DNA from: Marinomonas posidonica_A
GTDB lineage: Bacteria; Pseudomonadota; Gammaproteobacteria; Pseudomonadales; Marinomonadaceae
Direction of reading: 5' to 3'
Length of the DNA: 64,000 nucleotides
Assembly (NCBI RefSeq): GCF_043643765.1
Contig: NZ_JBHZSP010000004.1
Coordinates: 1 to 64,000 of the forward strand
In this document: in pieces, positions 24,931 through 33,151 of the stretch
Numbering within the stretch: the stretch's first letter is position 1
Layout: each line of letters opens with the position of its first letter
Notes under the pieces: generated by a model
The model's database searches: none
The model's input: the letters and a program-made list of their open reading frames with translations, nothing else
Told to the model about the DNA's origin: nothing
Made by a program: the position numbers and the translations under genes

Positions 24931-25962
24931 ATGAAAAACTCTCCATATATCCTTAGCCTTGCTATCGCAACTGCAGCGACCTTCAGCGCCGCACCTGCGA
25001 TGGCAAAAGGCAAGCTAAATGTTCTTTGTTCCACAGATACCGATTGGTGTAGCTTGATGGAAACAAGCTTTGAAGCAGAAACAGGTATTGATGTCTCTCT
25101 TATTCGTAAGAGCTCTGGCGAGGCCTACGCGCAGCTGCGTGCCGAAGCTAAAAATCCCAAAATTGATATTTGGTGGGGCGGAACAGGCGACCCACACCTA
25201 CAAGCCGCAGCGGAAAAACTCACTCAAATTTACAAGCCCAAAGCCCTTCCAAATCTACGAGATTGGGCTCAGAATCAAGCTAAAGTCTCGGGCTACCGTA
25301 CCGTTGGTGTTTATGCTGGCGCGCTGGGCTTTGGCTACAATGAAGACATTCTGAAATCCAAAGGATTACCAGCACCACAATGCTGGAAAGATCTAGCCAA
25401 GCCGATGTACAAAGGAGAAGTGCAAATTGCCAACCCAAACTCATCTGGAACTTCGTACACGGCTCTAGCAACCTTTGTACAAATGATGGGAGAGGATCAA
25501 GCTTTTGACTTCCTTGCTCAACTGCATAAAAACATTAACCAATATACAAAGTCCGGCTCGGCACCGATTAAAGCGGCGTCCAATGGCGAGACAGCTATCG
25601 GTATTACTTTTATTCACGACATCGTAAAACAAGTGAAAAAAGGCTACCCAGTCAAGGCCGTCGCACCTTGTGAAGGCACTGGCTATGAAGTAGGTTCAAT
25701 GAGTATCGTCAAAGGTGCTCGCCATCTAAAAGAAGCCAAAGTTTGGGCCGAGTTTGCCTTACGCCCAGATATTCAAACCATGGCAGAAAAGGCCAATGCT
25801 TACCAAGTACCATCCAATAAGTCTGCGACAACGCCACCAGGCGCGCCAGACTTCGATACTCTAAAACTGATCGATTACGACTTTGCCAAGTACGGCTCTG
25901 CGGACACGCGCCAACATTTGCTGCAACGTTGGGATAATGAGATTAAATCCCTGCCACGTTAA
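24931..25962 (+). CDS. AfuA/FutA-type ABC transporter substrate-binding protein
   Basis: Periplasmic binding protein of 343 residues, signal peptide ending at A25 (AAPAMA). It belongs to the ferric/phosphonate/hexose-phosphate cluster. LNVLCSTDTDWC followed by SSGEAYAQLRAE resembles AfuA, shown in Actinobacillus to bind hexose phosphates rather than iron, and the HD pair (FIHDIV) and CEGTGYE segment fall where AfuA's phosphate and sugar contacts are expected. The tyrosine ligands of true ferric binding proteins are not evident. With LacI control and a phosphatase in the operon, a phosphorylated polyol or sugar is the best guess. AGGAGG precedes the ATG. Confidence 0.8.
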   Translation: MKNSPYILSLAIATAATFSAAPAMAKGKLNVLCSTDTDWCSLMETSFEAETGIDVSLIRKSSGEAYAQLRAEAKNPKIDIWWGGTGDPHLQAAAEKLTQIYKPKALPNLRDWAQNQAKVSGYRTVGVYAGALGFGYNEDILKSKGLPAPQCWKDLAKPMYKGEVQIANPNSSGTSYTALATFVQMMGEDQAFDFLAQLHKNINQYTKSGSAPIKAASNGETAIGITFIHDIVKQVKKGYPVKAVAPCEGTGYEVGSMSIVKGARHLKEAKVWAEFALRPDIQTMAEKANAYQVPSNKSATTPPGAPDFDTLKLIDYDFAKYGSADTRQHLLQRWDNEIKSLPR

Positions 25963-25987
25963 TCATTCAGACAAACCTTGTTTTTCC

Positions 25988-26024
25988 TGAGATCTGCTGG
26001 GCCTTAGCTCCCAGCAGAGACTCA
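25988..26024 (+). repeat. Hairpin between binding protein and permease genes
   Basis: TCTGCTGGG (25993-26001) pairs with CCCAGCAGA (26010-26018), extended by TGAG/CTCA. No T-run follows. It probably protects the upstream mRNA and allows more binding protein than permease. Confidence 0.6.
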
Positions 26025-26047
26025 CGTTACTGTTTGGAGTATCGATC

Positions 26048-28282
26048 GTGAAACACTCTTTTATTCCGTGGCTGTTGCTCGGCTGGATCGGCTTTTTGCT
26101 GATGCCGTGGTATTTGCTCGAAGATGGCTTTTGGTCATTTGTCTGGTTAACCGACGGTTATCCTACTGATTTATATTATGCCCCTGCGATTCTGCAAGGC
26201 TTGCTCGGCGATAAGCTTTGGTTGCTGCCATTGGCTTTGCCTTTAGTTGCGCCTTTACGCCTGGTTCCTCTAACAAAGAATGATCCTAGATATAGCCGCT
26301 ATTTAATCTATTCAGGTGCGTTTGGCTTGATTTATATGATGGGCCAAGGCTTCGCCATTGGCGTTAGTGGTTGGCAATTTGCGGGGCTGGAGTCCTTATT
26401 TGGCGAACTAGCATACCAACAATATGGTTTTGGCTACGGTGCCATGCTGTGTGGTTTGTCCTTCCTAATACTGCTAACCACTGGACTAGCTGCCACAGGC
26501 TTTTTGAAAGGTGATGTCTTTGTCGCAGGCAGTATTGGTTTGATCGTCGCGCTGGTTGGCTTATTTGTCTTTTTTCCTGTCAGCCAAGTATTAATCAGCG
26601 CCTTCATGAACAATGACGGCATGTTTGCGCCAACGGCGTTTTTCGGTAAGTTCTTTAGCGATAATATTTGGTCCTTGTCCTGTCTCAGCGGCGGCTACGC
26701 TTGCGGCACTGCGTGGAATTCCCTAACGCTGGCAACTCTGACTGCAACATTAACAACCTTGCTCGGTTTATCCTTTGCTCTGGTCGTTACCCGCACAGGC
26801 TTTCGCTGGAAAAGGTCCTTACGCCTGCTCACAGTATTGCCTATTATTACGCCTCCATTTGTTATTGGCTTAGCGTTAATTCTACTATTTGGACGCTCTG
26901 GCGTGGTGACCCAGTTCTTCGCCGATGTATTTAATATTGAACCAGGGCGCTGGCTTTACGGTATGCCTGGTGTGTTGCTGGCTCAAGTACTGTCTTTTAC
27001 ACCGATTTCCTTTTTGGTATTGATCGGTGTGGTGGAAGGCGTTAGTCCTTCGATGGAAGAAGCGTCCCAAACTTTGCGAGCAGATCGTTGGCGCACCTTT
27101 ATCAAGGTGTCACTGCCCTTGATGCGTCCCGGCTTAGCCAATGCATTTTTGTTGGCCTTCATTGAAAGCTTGGCTGACTTTGGTAACCCAATGGTACTGG
27201 GTGGCGACTTTGACGTGCTTTCAACCGAGATATTTTTCGCCATTGTCGGTGCTCAAAATGACCAAGGTTATGCCGCGGTACTAGCCATACTCTTGCTGTT
27301 CTTTACTTTGAGTGCTTTTTTCCTTCAACGTCATTGGATCGGCAAAAAGTCCTATACCACGGTCACAGGGAAAGCGGATTCTGGTGCTTACATGGGCTTA
27401 AACCAAGGGATGAAATTAGCCTGCTACATGACCGCCTTACCTTGGGCTGCATTAACCATCGTCATTTACGGCATGATCATGTTTGGTGGTTTTGTACAAA
27501 ACTGGGGTTACGACAACAGCTTTACCTTGCAACATTACCAAGACGCCTTTTCTGTCGGTTGGGGTGAGTTTGGTGTGATCTGGGAAGGCGCAGCATGGGA
27601 TTCACTGTGGACGACGCTGAGCATTTCTGCCATCGCCGCGCCATTCACCGCCATCGTTGGCTTGCTCACAGCTTACTTATTAGTTCGACAGCAGTTCAAA
27701 TGGAAAAACGCCTTTGAATTCGGCACCATGTTGAGTTTTGCGATTCCCGGCACCGTCATTGGCATCAGCTATATTCTTGCCTTTAACGTACCTCCTCTAG
27801 AGCTGACGGGGACTGGCGTGATTCTGATCATCTGTTTTGTTTTCCGTAATATGCCCGTTGGTGTACGTGGCGGTATTGCTGCTATGAGTCAGTTAGACAA
27901 GAGCTTAGACGAAGCTTCGCTGACGTTAGGTGCAAACAGCCTAATGACCTTTCGACGCGTCATACTGCCACTACTACGTCCGGCTATCATTGCGGCGTTG
28001 GTGTACAGCTTTGTGCGTGCCATTACGTCTGTCAGCGCAGTGATCTTTCTTGTCAGCGCCGATCACAATATGGCGACCTCTTACATCATAGGCTTAGTGG
28101 AAAACGGCGAATACGGCATTGCAATCGCTTACTGTAGCGTGCTGATTTTAGTCATGTTGACGGCCATTATCGCTATTAATTTATTTGTTGGGCAACGCCG
28201 CCTACGACGCACAGATTCGATTTCTCATTCTTCCAAATCATCGGCTACTTCAAGCCCTTCTCTTAAGGAGAAACACGCATGA
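26048..28282 (+). CDS. Fused two-domain ABC permease (AfuB/FbpB type)
   Basis: A 744-residue inner-membrane protein made of two binding-protein-dependent permease domains in tandem. The two ATPase-contact EAA loops are EASQTLRADRWRTFIKVSLP (about residue 338) and DEASLTLGANSLMTFRRVI (about residue 620). An extra hydrophobic N-terminal part of roughly 170 residues with about four or five helices precedes the first permease domain, longer than in FbpB-type proteins and like AfuB. It overlaps the ATPase gene by 4 bp (ATGA), indicating coupled translation. Confidence 0.87.
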   Translation: MKHSFIPWLLLGWIGFLLMPWYLLEDGFWSFVWLTDGYPTDLYYAPAILQGLLGDKLWLLPLALPLVAPLRLVPLTKNDPRYSRYLIYSGAFGLIYMMGQGFAIGVSGWQFAGLESLFGELAYQQYGFGYGAMLCGLSFLILLTTGLAATGFLKGDVFVAGSIGLIVALVGLFVFFPVSQVLISAFMNNDGMFAPTAFFGKFFSDNIWSLSCLSGGYACGTAWNSLTLATLTATLTTLLGLSFALVVTRTGFRWKRSLRLLTVLPIITPPFVIGLALILLFGRSGVVTQFFADVFNIEPGRWLYGMPGVLLAQVLSFTPISFLVLIGVVEGVSPSMEEASQTLRADRWRTFIKVSLPLMRPGLANAFLLAFIESLADFGNPMVLGGDFDVLSTEIFFAIVGAQNDQGYAAVLAILLLFFTLSAFFLQRHWIGKKSYTTVTGKADSGAYMGLNQGMKLACYMTALPWAALTIVIYGMIMFGGFVQNWGYDNSFTLQHYQDAFSVGWGEFGVIWEGAAWDSLWTTLSISAIAAPFTAIVGLLTAYLLVRQQFKWKNAFEFGTMLSFAIPGTVIGISYILAFNVPPLELTGTGVILIICFVFRNMPVGVRGGIAAMSQLDKSLDEASLTLGANSLMTFRRVILPLLRPAIIAALVYSFVRAITSVSAVIFLVSADHNMATSYIIGLVENGEYGIAIAYCSVLILVMLTAIIAINLFVGQRRLRRTDSISHSSKSSATSSPSLKEKHA

Positions 28283-29352
28283 GTCTCCACTACAAACCAG
28301 GCTCGGTGAGCTTCGAAAACGTCATTAAAACCTTTGGCAATGTCACTGCCATCGATAACGTATCGTTCACGATTGAACCGGGTAACCTTGTCACCTTATT
28401 AGGACCAAGTGGCTGTGGTAAAACCACCACGCTACGCATGCTCGCAGGATTAGAACACCCCACTTCCGGCCGTATTATGATAGGCAATAAAGACGTAACG
28501 CATCTTCCAGCAACAGATCGAGATGTCAGCATGGTATTTCAATCCTATGCCTTGTTTCCGCACATGACGGTGGCCGAAAACGTCGCCTATGGCCTAAACG
28601 CCAGTGGGGTCAATAAAATCGAAGCCAAGGAAAAGAGCGAAGAAGGGTTAGAACTTGTTGGCTTAGCAGGTTACGGACAACGTTACCCAAGTGAGTTATC
28701 CGGTGGGCAGCAACAACGTGTCGCTGTGGCACGCGCCTTGGTTCTAGAACCTGAAGTGCTGCTACTAGACGAACCGCTATCAAACCTAGATGCCAAATTA
28801 CGTCGCCATGTTCGAGAAGAAATCCGTGAACTTCAGCAGAAAATCGGTTTAACCGCTGTTTATGTGACTCACGATCAAGAAGAAGCCCTCGCGGTTTCAG
28901 ATCGCATTATCGTAATGAATCGCTCAGTCATTGCCCAAGAAGGCAGTCCGCGTGAACTCTACGAAGCGCCAGCTTCAAGCTTTATTGCCGACTTTATTGG
29001 TGATGCCAACCTTATCGAGGCGGACATCATTGCCACCGACGGACAGACCGCAGACGTTGCCGTCGGCGCACTGCGCTGCTCTTTACCACAACGGGATTTT
29101 AGCAAAGGCCGTGTACTGTTAGCAGTGCACCCAAGTTCCGTGCGTTTATCCATGCGAGACCAACAGTCCAAAGGGCTCATTGGCACCATTAAGCGAGCCA
29201 CTTATTTAGGCAACCAAATGCAATACGATGTTGATTCCGAAGTCGGTAGTTTATTCGTCGTCGACTATCGTGTTGAACAAGCAATTCCCGTCGGTTCCGA
29301 TGTGTCTATTGCGTTTTCAAATCGCGGTCTTGCATTAGTTAAGACGGCTTAG
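28279..29352 (+). CDS. ABC transporter ATPase (AfuC/FbpC type)
   Basis: 357 residues. Walker A GPSGCGKTT, signature LSGGQQQRVAVARAL and Walker B VLLLDEPLSNLD are complete, followed by the switch histidine in VYVTHDQEEA and a C-terminal TOBE-like domain (about 270-355). It energises the fused permease encoded just upstream, with which its start overlaps. Closest in pattern to FbpC/PotA-type ATPases. The 16-bp gap to the following phosphatase gene and a GGAG ribosome site suggest one transcript for all four genes. Confidence 0.9.
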   Translation: MSLHYKPGSVSFENVIKTFGNVTAIDNVSFTIEPGNLVTLLGPSGCGKTTTLRMLAGLEHPTSGRIMIGNKDVTHLPATDRDVSMVFQSYALFPHMTVAENVAYGLNASGVNKIEAKEKSEEGLELVGLAGYGQRYPSELSGGQQQRVAVARALVLEPEVLLLDEPLSNLDAKLRRHVREEIRELQQKIGLTAVYVTHDQEEALAVSDRIIVMNRSVIAQEGSPRELYEAPASSFIADFIGDANLIEADIIATDGQTADVAVGALRCSLPQRDFSKGRVLLAVHPSSVRLSMRDQQSKGLIGTIKRATYLGNQMQYDVDSEVGSLFVVDYRVEQAIPVGSDVSIAFSNRGLALVKTA

Positions 29353-29367
29353 AGTGGAGTACAACTC

Positions 29368-30177
29368 ATGTTTTTAGCTCATAACCTAATAGATCAAGCG
29401 GCTCTCGACCGATTTAACCAAGCCGAGAAGGTGATTAAAATCGCTGGTGCTCAAGCGTTAGAATATTTTCGAAATCGAGAAAAGTTAATCGTTGAAACCA
29501 AAATGGAACCACAAGACGTAGTCAGTATCGCTGACCGTAATGTGGAAGTGACGATCATCGAAAGCTTACAAGAACACTTTCCACAAGATGGCTTTCTTGG
29601 TGAAGAACAAGGCATTACCAAAGGCGACAACCAGTATTTGTGGGTGATTGACCCTATTGATGGCACCGCATGTTTCCTCAATGGTATGCATTCTTGGTGT
29701 ATTTCTATCGCGCTCATGGTGAACGACAAAATTGCCTGCGGTCTGATCTTTGATCCAAACAGCAACGAGCTATTTAGTGCGGCGGCTGGTCAAGGCTGTT
29801 TTGTAAACGACAAAAAAGTCACAACACTAACCGTGAATTCGGTACAAGAAGGCGTGATGGGCTTAGGCACCTCGCATAGAGTTCCTGCGACCTTGTGCGT
29901 GAACTTCATCGATAAGCTGTTAAACAAGGGCGGTATGTTCATCCGTAATGGCTCAGGCGCTCTCATGCTGGCCTATGTCGCTGCAGGTCGCTTAATTGGC
30001 TACTACGAACCTCATATCAACTCATGGGACTGTTTAGCGGGTCTCATCATGGTGAGCGAAGCTGGCGGCGCAACCAATGACTTTTTGGCGGGCGAGGGTT
30101 TGCTCAAAGGTAATCCTTTACTCGTATCGGCTATGGGAATAAAAACGTCACTTTACGAGATGACGGGCATTCAATGA
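29368..30177 (+). CDS. Inositol-monophosphatase-family phosphatase
   Basis: Mg-dependent phosphatase of 269 residues. Metal ligands are in place: E79/E80 in GEEQG, D95 and D98 in DPIDGT (95-100), and the C-terminal WDCLAG aspartate. Family members hydrolyse inositol phosphates, histidinol phosphate, fructose-1,6-bisphosphate or PAP. As the last gene of a LacI-controlled Afu-type transporter operon it probably dephosphorylates the imported compound or its product; this is inference from context. It ends 84 bp before the convergent amphi-Trp gene, with a GCCGCCT/AGGCGGC hairpin between. Confidence 0.85.
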   Translation: MFLAHNLIDQAALDRFNQAEKVIKIAGAQALEYFRNREKLIVETKMEPQDVVSIADRNVEVTIIESLQEHFPQDGFLGEEQGITKGDNQYLWVIDPIDGTACFLNGMHSWCISIALMVNDKIACGLIFDPNSNELFSAAAGQGCFVNDKKVTTLTVNSVQEGVMGLGTSHRVPATLCVNFIDKLLNKGGMFIRNGSGALMLAYVAAGRLIGYYEPHINSWDCLAGLIMVSEAGGATNDFLAGEGLLKGNPLLVSAMGIKTSLYEMTGIQ

Positions 30178-30191
30178 GTTAGATTTCAGGC

Positions 30192-30232
30192 GCCGCCTGA
30201 GGTTTATCAACCAATAGGCGGCCTCTGTCATA
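30192..30232. terminator. Hairpin between convergent genes
   Basis: GCCGCCT (30192-30198) pairs with AGGCGGC (30226-30232); the loop contains a secondary GGTT/AACC pairing. No T-run follows, so the terminator call is tentative. Confidence 0.35.
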
Positions 30233-30260
30233 TTAGTATAAAGCGTTCGCAATGTAAGAC

Positions 30261-30530
30261 TTATGAGGTAATTTCAGGAGCATTTTTATTCAAGCGCTTA
30301 GGGTGCTTTTCCCAGCGAACTTTGACTTCAAACTGTTGACTATCTTCGTCATCCGAGGCGGTGACTTTTAAACGCAGTAACCCTTTTGGCTCGATCGCTA
30401 ACGTGCCTTCTTTTTCATCACTGAAGGTCAGTTTGCCCTTACTTAGGCCCTTTGAAAGGGCTTTCAGCACATCTTGAATATCATCAGGCTCCAGCAAGGC
30501 TTCATATTTGAACTCAGTTTTTGATTTCAT
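30261..30530 (-). CDS. Amphi-Trp domain protein (GAK system)
   Basis: An 89-residue protein consisting of one amphi-Trp domain, small proteins defined by amphipathic strands and a conserved tryptophan, here FEVKVRWEKHP. Role unknown; it is the A in the GAK (grasp, amphi-Trp, kinase) gene set. The ATG at 30530 has a strong ribosome site (AAGGGAAAG) and overlaps the end of the metallophosphoesterase gene by 17 bp, so the two are coupled. Its last 20 codons are duplicated as a stub 6.7 kb away (23559-23624), evidence that this 3' end was rebuilt by an insertion. Confidence 0.85.
   Translation of the reverse strand: MKSKTEFKYEALLEPDDIQDVLKALSKGLSKGKLTFSDEKEGTLAIEPKGLLRLKVTASDDEDSQQFEVKVRWEKHPKRLNKNAPEITS
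30269..30334 (-). repeat. Right 66-bp direct repeat inside the amphi-Trp gene
   Basis: Identical to 23559-23624. Starts 8 bp inside the stop of the intact gene and extends 66 bp into it. Together the pair bounds the Afu-type locus. Confidence 0.9.
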
Positions 30531-31878
30531 AATCTTTCCCTTCACTTTGACCTTCTTGATAAATGCCTTCTAGCTCTTTTGCTGTCATCACTTTGGCTGT
30601 CGGGTAATCACAACTCAGTCCGACAATGCCCGTGCTTTTGTCAATTAACGTGGCACCAATCCCATAATCCGTTAAACCTTCCACCTTACGAGAATGAGAG
30701 TCTAACGTAATGTCAGCCTCCACGTGAACCAGACCTTTTTTAATAGTAATACGCTGGCCTTCTTGACGGTTGACGTGGCCTTGCACCACCACATGAATCC
30801 CCGATTTATGAATGGCCTTCACCCCACGATAGGTCAAAGGTAAATCGGCATCACGATATTTGGTACGAAACGTATTAGCAATCGAGCTGTAATAGAAGCC
30901 AAATAAATCGCGACGTTTGAGATTACGATGAAACGCTTTGTTCGCATATTTCGGCCCACTTTTTAATAGCATTTGGCCCATATTGTCATCCAAACCCGCA
31001 TGCAAAAACAGGAAAGACCCGCGCTGGGCAACCAGCTCCATCTTACGGAAAAACCAATTAAACTCGCCTTTCTTATGCAGAAACAATTGCTGGCATTTTA
31101 GGGAAGCCGCATAAACTTGACGAAGGCTTAACCCTGACGCATGGCAGTGTTTTTCAAAGCTTTCATTTTTCGACTCCATTTTACGCACTTCGCGGTCAAT
31201 TCCTTCTGCGGTCAAAAAGCCGGCGGCATGAAATGGAAATTCTTTAAACCAAGCTTCACCAGGAAATAAACGCTTACGACAAGTGTCTTCATCAGGAATT
31301 TTCTTATCCCATTTGGTATCCACCAAATATTGATCAAACACTTCTCTGAATAACGGCACGACTTTCTTGCCCATACGAACGAACAAATGCTGATTGCCCA
31401 CATCTTTTTTACGAGCCAACGCCAGCAGACCCATCAACAATCGCAAATCATGATTACCCGCTAACAAGGTCACCCGCGCTTTAAGACGATACAGTTGCTG
31501 AACACTGCGTAGTAAATCCAAGTTACTTGGGCCTTTATCTAAACAGTCACCACCAATGATGATCTCAGACTGCTTGCCTTTTTTGGTCAAGGATAAATGG
31601 CCCAGATCAGACTTTTTCTTACGCTCTGCAACACCCGCTGCAATCAGCGATGCTTCAAATGCCATCGCATCCGCATGAGGGTCTGATATAAACACCACAG
31701 GACGTTTTGGCCAACGTAATTTGTGTTTGGTGTAATGAGAAGGGGTTTCTTCGACACTTAGTACATGATTATTAACCGAGCTTTTGTCCCTAGGCCAAGA
31801 TGCCCATTCTGTCGGTAACCGAGCAATGATCTCAGTGTGATGTGAATGGGGCTTAATAGCAGGAATAGGGTTAAGCAT
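30514..31878 (-). CDS. Calcineurin-like metallophosphoesterase (GAK operon)
   Basis: A 454-residue protein with all metallophosphatase motifs in order: SDPHAD (D66, H68), GGDCLDKGPSN, GNHDLR and the later QGHVNRQEG. The distance between motifs and the long helical insert (about residues 170-290) differ from typical short phosphodiesterases and make it specific to this operon. It probably removes a phosphate or splits a phosphodiester produced by the kinases encoded upstream. It lies 181 bp after the HprK-related gene and overlaps the amphi-Trp gene by 17 bp. Substrate unknown. Confidence 0.82.
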   Translation of the reverse strand: MLNPIPAIKPHSHHTEIIARLPTEWASWPRDKSSVNNHVLSVEETPSHYTKHKLRWPKRPVVFISDPHADAMAFEASLIAAGVAERKKKSDLGHLSLTKKGKQSEIIIGGDCLDKGPSNLDLLRSVQQLYRLKARVTLLAGNHDLRLLMGLLALARKKDVGNQHLFVRMGKKVVPLFREVFDQYLVDTKWDKKIPDEDTCRKRLFPGEAWFKEFPFHAAGFLTAEGIDREVRKMESKNESFEKHCHASGLSLRQVYAASLKCQQLFLHKKGEFNWFFRKMELVAQRGSFLFLHAGLDDNMGQMLLKSGPKYANKAFHRNLKRRDLFGFYYSSIANTFRTKYRDADLPLTYRGVKAIHKSGIHVVVQGHVNRQEGQRITIKKGLVHVEADITLDSHSRKVEGLTDYGIGATLIDKSTGIVGLSCDYPTAKVMTAKELEGIYQEGQSEGKDYEIKN

Positions 31879-32059
31879 GGTATCTCTTACCTTAGTAGAT
31901 GAATCGTATTACAGCACCGTTAAAATCACTCTAGCACAATCCATGAGCGTCAAACAGAAGGCCGGATTATGCTAAAGTTTTATGACAATTTGGTGACGAG
32001 CGACTATTTTTTGAACATCCTTGTTCCTATTAAGCAGGTAATACTTGGCCTGAAAACCT

Positions 32060-33151
32060 TTATGCTGTCGCCAACTGACCAATCAATTGATAACCCAAAT
32101 CAAAATCGATTTTTCCGGTCAAACGATATACCGCCACATTGGCTAACTGATCGACATAATGAGCAGTCGAATCAATGGCATTTAGGTCTGCAAATACACC
32201 TTGATTATCCTGATAGAAAGGCCCTGGACGTTTGCGTAGCCCTTCAATCACATCTGGCTCTTGAGACAAGTCAACTTGCTCTAATCGCGTCTCTTCCGGG
32301 CTATCCAAAGACCAATCCAGCATAATCAGGTTCACCAGTTGACCGGTTAATTGGACACGATTAGCACCGTAATCGTCTTCAATTTGTACGTCGTATTTTT
32401 CTTCCAGTGACCAAAGTTCCGAAGTCGGCATAGAAGATAAAGCCTGTTGGCGAGCCGCTGGCAAGATATGGCGCAAGCGATCTGAATACAATAATGTCCC
32501 CGGATTAACCCTAGGCAACTTAGCCAAGCCAATGGTTTCTGTGCCGCTGCCAACACGTTTAAGCAAGATACGGTCATTGGTTAAAAAGTCACGCGTGCTT
32601 TTTTCAAGACAGCGTAACATCAAGGTCGACTTCCCTCCGCCAGAACCCGCCGCAATGGCCGTCACCTGACCTTGCACACTGAACGCTGAGGCATGTCCAA
32701 GGGTAAAATCTTGACGTAAGAAGTGATTTAAAAACTGATTGTTAATGAAATTAATAATTTGCGCTAAGTTCGCAGCACATGGACCAACCGCCACCAGCTG
32801 ATCTGGACGTTGTAAGAAAGACATACCCGTTTTGAACTTCTTAATCCAACGACCGCCCGGCACATCCAAGTAACCTTCTTTTCGACCTTGCTTGCCTACT
32901 TCACGAGGGACTTCCAACCAAGCCAATTCATCCCCAGCAGGCGCTTGCTCCATCACGTACACATCGATAATTGAGGTGGCAGCTTGAGTTTCGTGTAAAT
33001 AGCTTTTGTAATACTCAGTCAGGTCTTCAATCAAACCTCGTTCCGTGGCATGAAACCTGACTTGCAACTGCGCAAATTGAAACTGAGTTTGATGTAAACA
33101 AGTGCTGAAATGCGTTTCTACCTGCGTCAGGTCTAAAATGTTCTGAATCAT
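32060..33151 (-). CDS. HprK-related kinase B (GAK system)
   Basis: 363 residues. The central P-loop GSGGGKST (169-176) in a context AIAAGSGGGKSTLMLRCLE, followed by FLTNDRILL, is the pattern of HPr kinase/phosphorylase C-terminal domains. The HPr-binding part of true HprK is lacking and no HPr gene is nearby, so it belongs to the HprK-related kinase B group, which phosphorylates an unknown target. Its start overlaps the ATP-grasp gene stop by 4 bp (ATGA), so the two are made together. Alternative reading as a generic P-loop protein is less likely because of the spacing. Confidence 0.85.
   Translation of the reverse strand: MIQNILDLTQVETHFSTCLHQTQFQFAQLQVRFHATERGLIEDLTEYYKSYLHETQAATSIIDVYVMEQAPAGDELAWLEVPREVGKQGRKEGYLDVPGGRWIKKFKTGMSFLQRPDQLVAVGPCAANLAQIINFINNQFLNHFLRQDFTLGHASAFSVQGQVTAIAAGSGGGKSTLMLRCLEKSTRDFLTNDRILLKRVGSGTETIGLAKLPRVNPGTLLYSDRLRHILPAARQQALSSMPTSELWSLEEKYDVQIEDDYGANRVQLTGQLVNLIMLDWSLDSPEETRLEQVDLSQEPDVIEGLRKRPGPFYQDNQGVFADLNAIDSTAHYVDQLANVAVYRLTGKIDFDLGYQLIGQLATA

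Larger units (their letters stand above)
23559..30334. mobile_element. Candidate inserted cassette: LacI-Afu-IMPase locus between 66-bp direct repeats
   Basis: Five co-oriented genes lie between two identical 66-bp direct repeats derived from the amphi-Trp gene 3' end. The right copy is part of the intact gene; the left copy is a stub with its own stop codon. This is the pattern left by single-crossover or site-specific integration at a gene's 3' end that rebuilds the target gene. No integrase or transposase is present inside, so mechanism is inference. Confidence 0.65.

Noticed and set aside
24931..28282. Afu-type genes considered as a ferric iron transporter
   Set aside because: The binding protein lacks an evident tyrosine pair for iron, and LacI control plus a phosphatase gene fit sugar-phosphate uptake better; not excluded.
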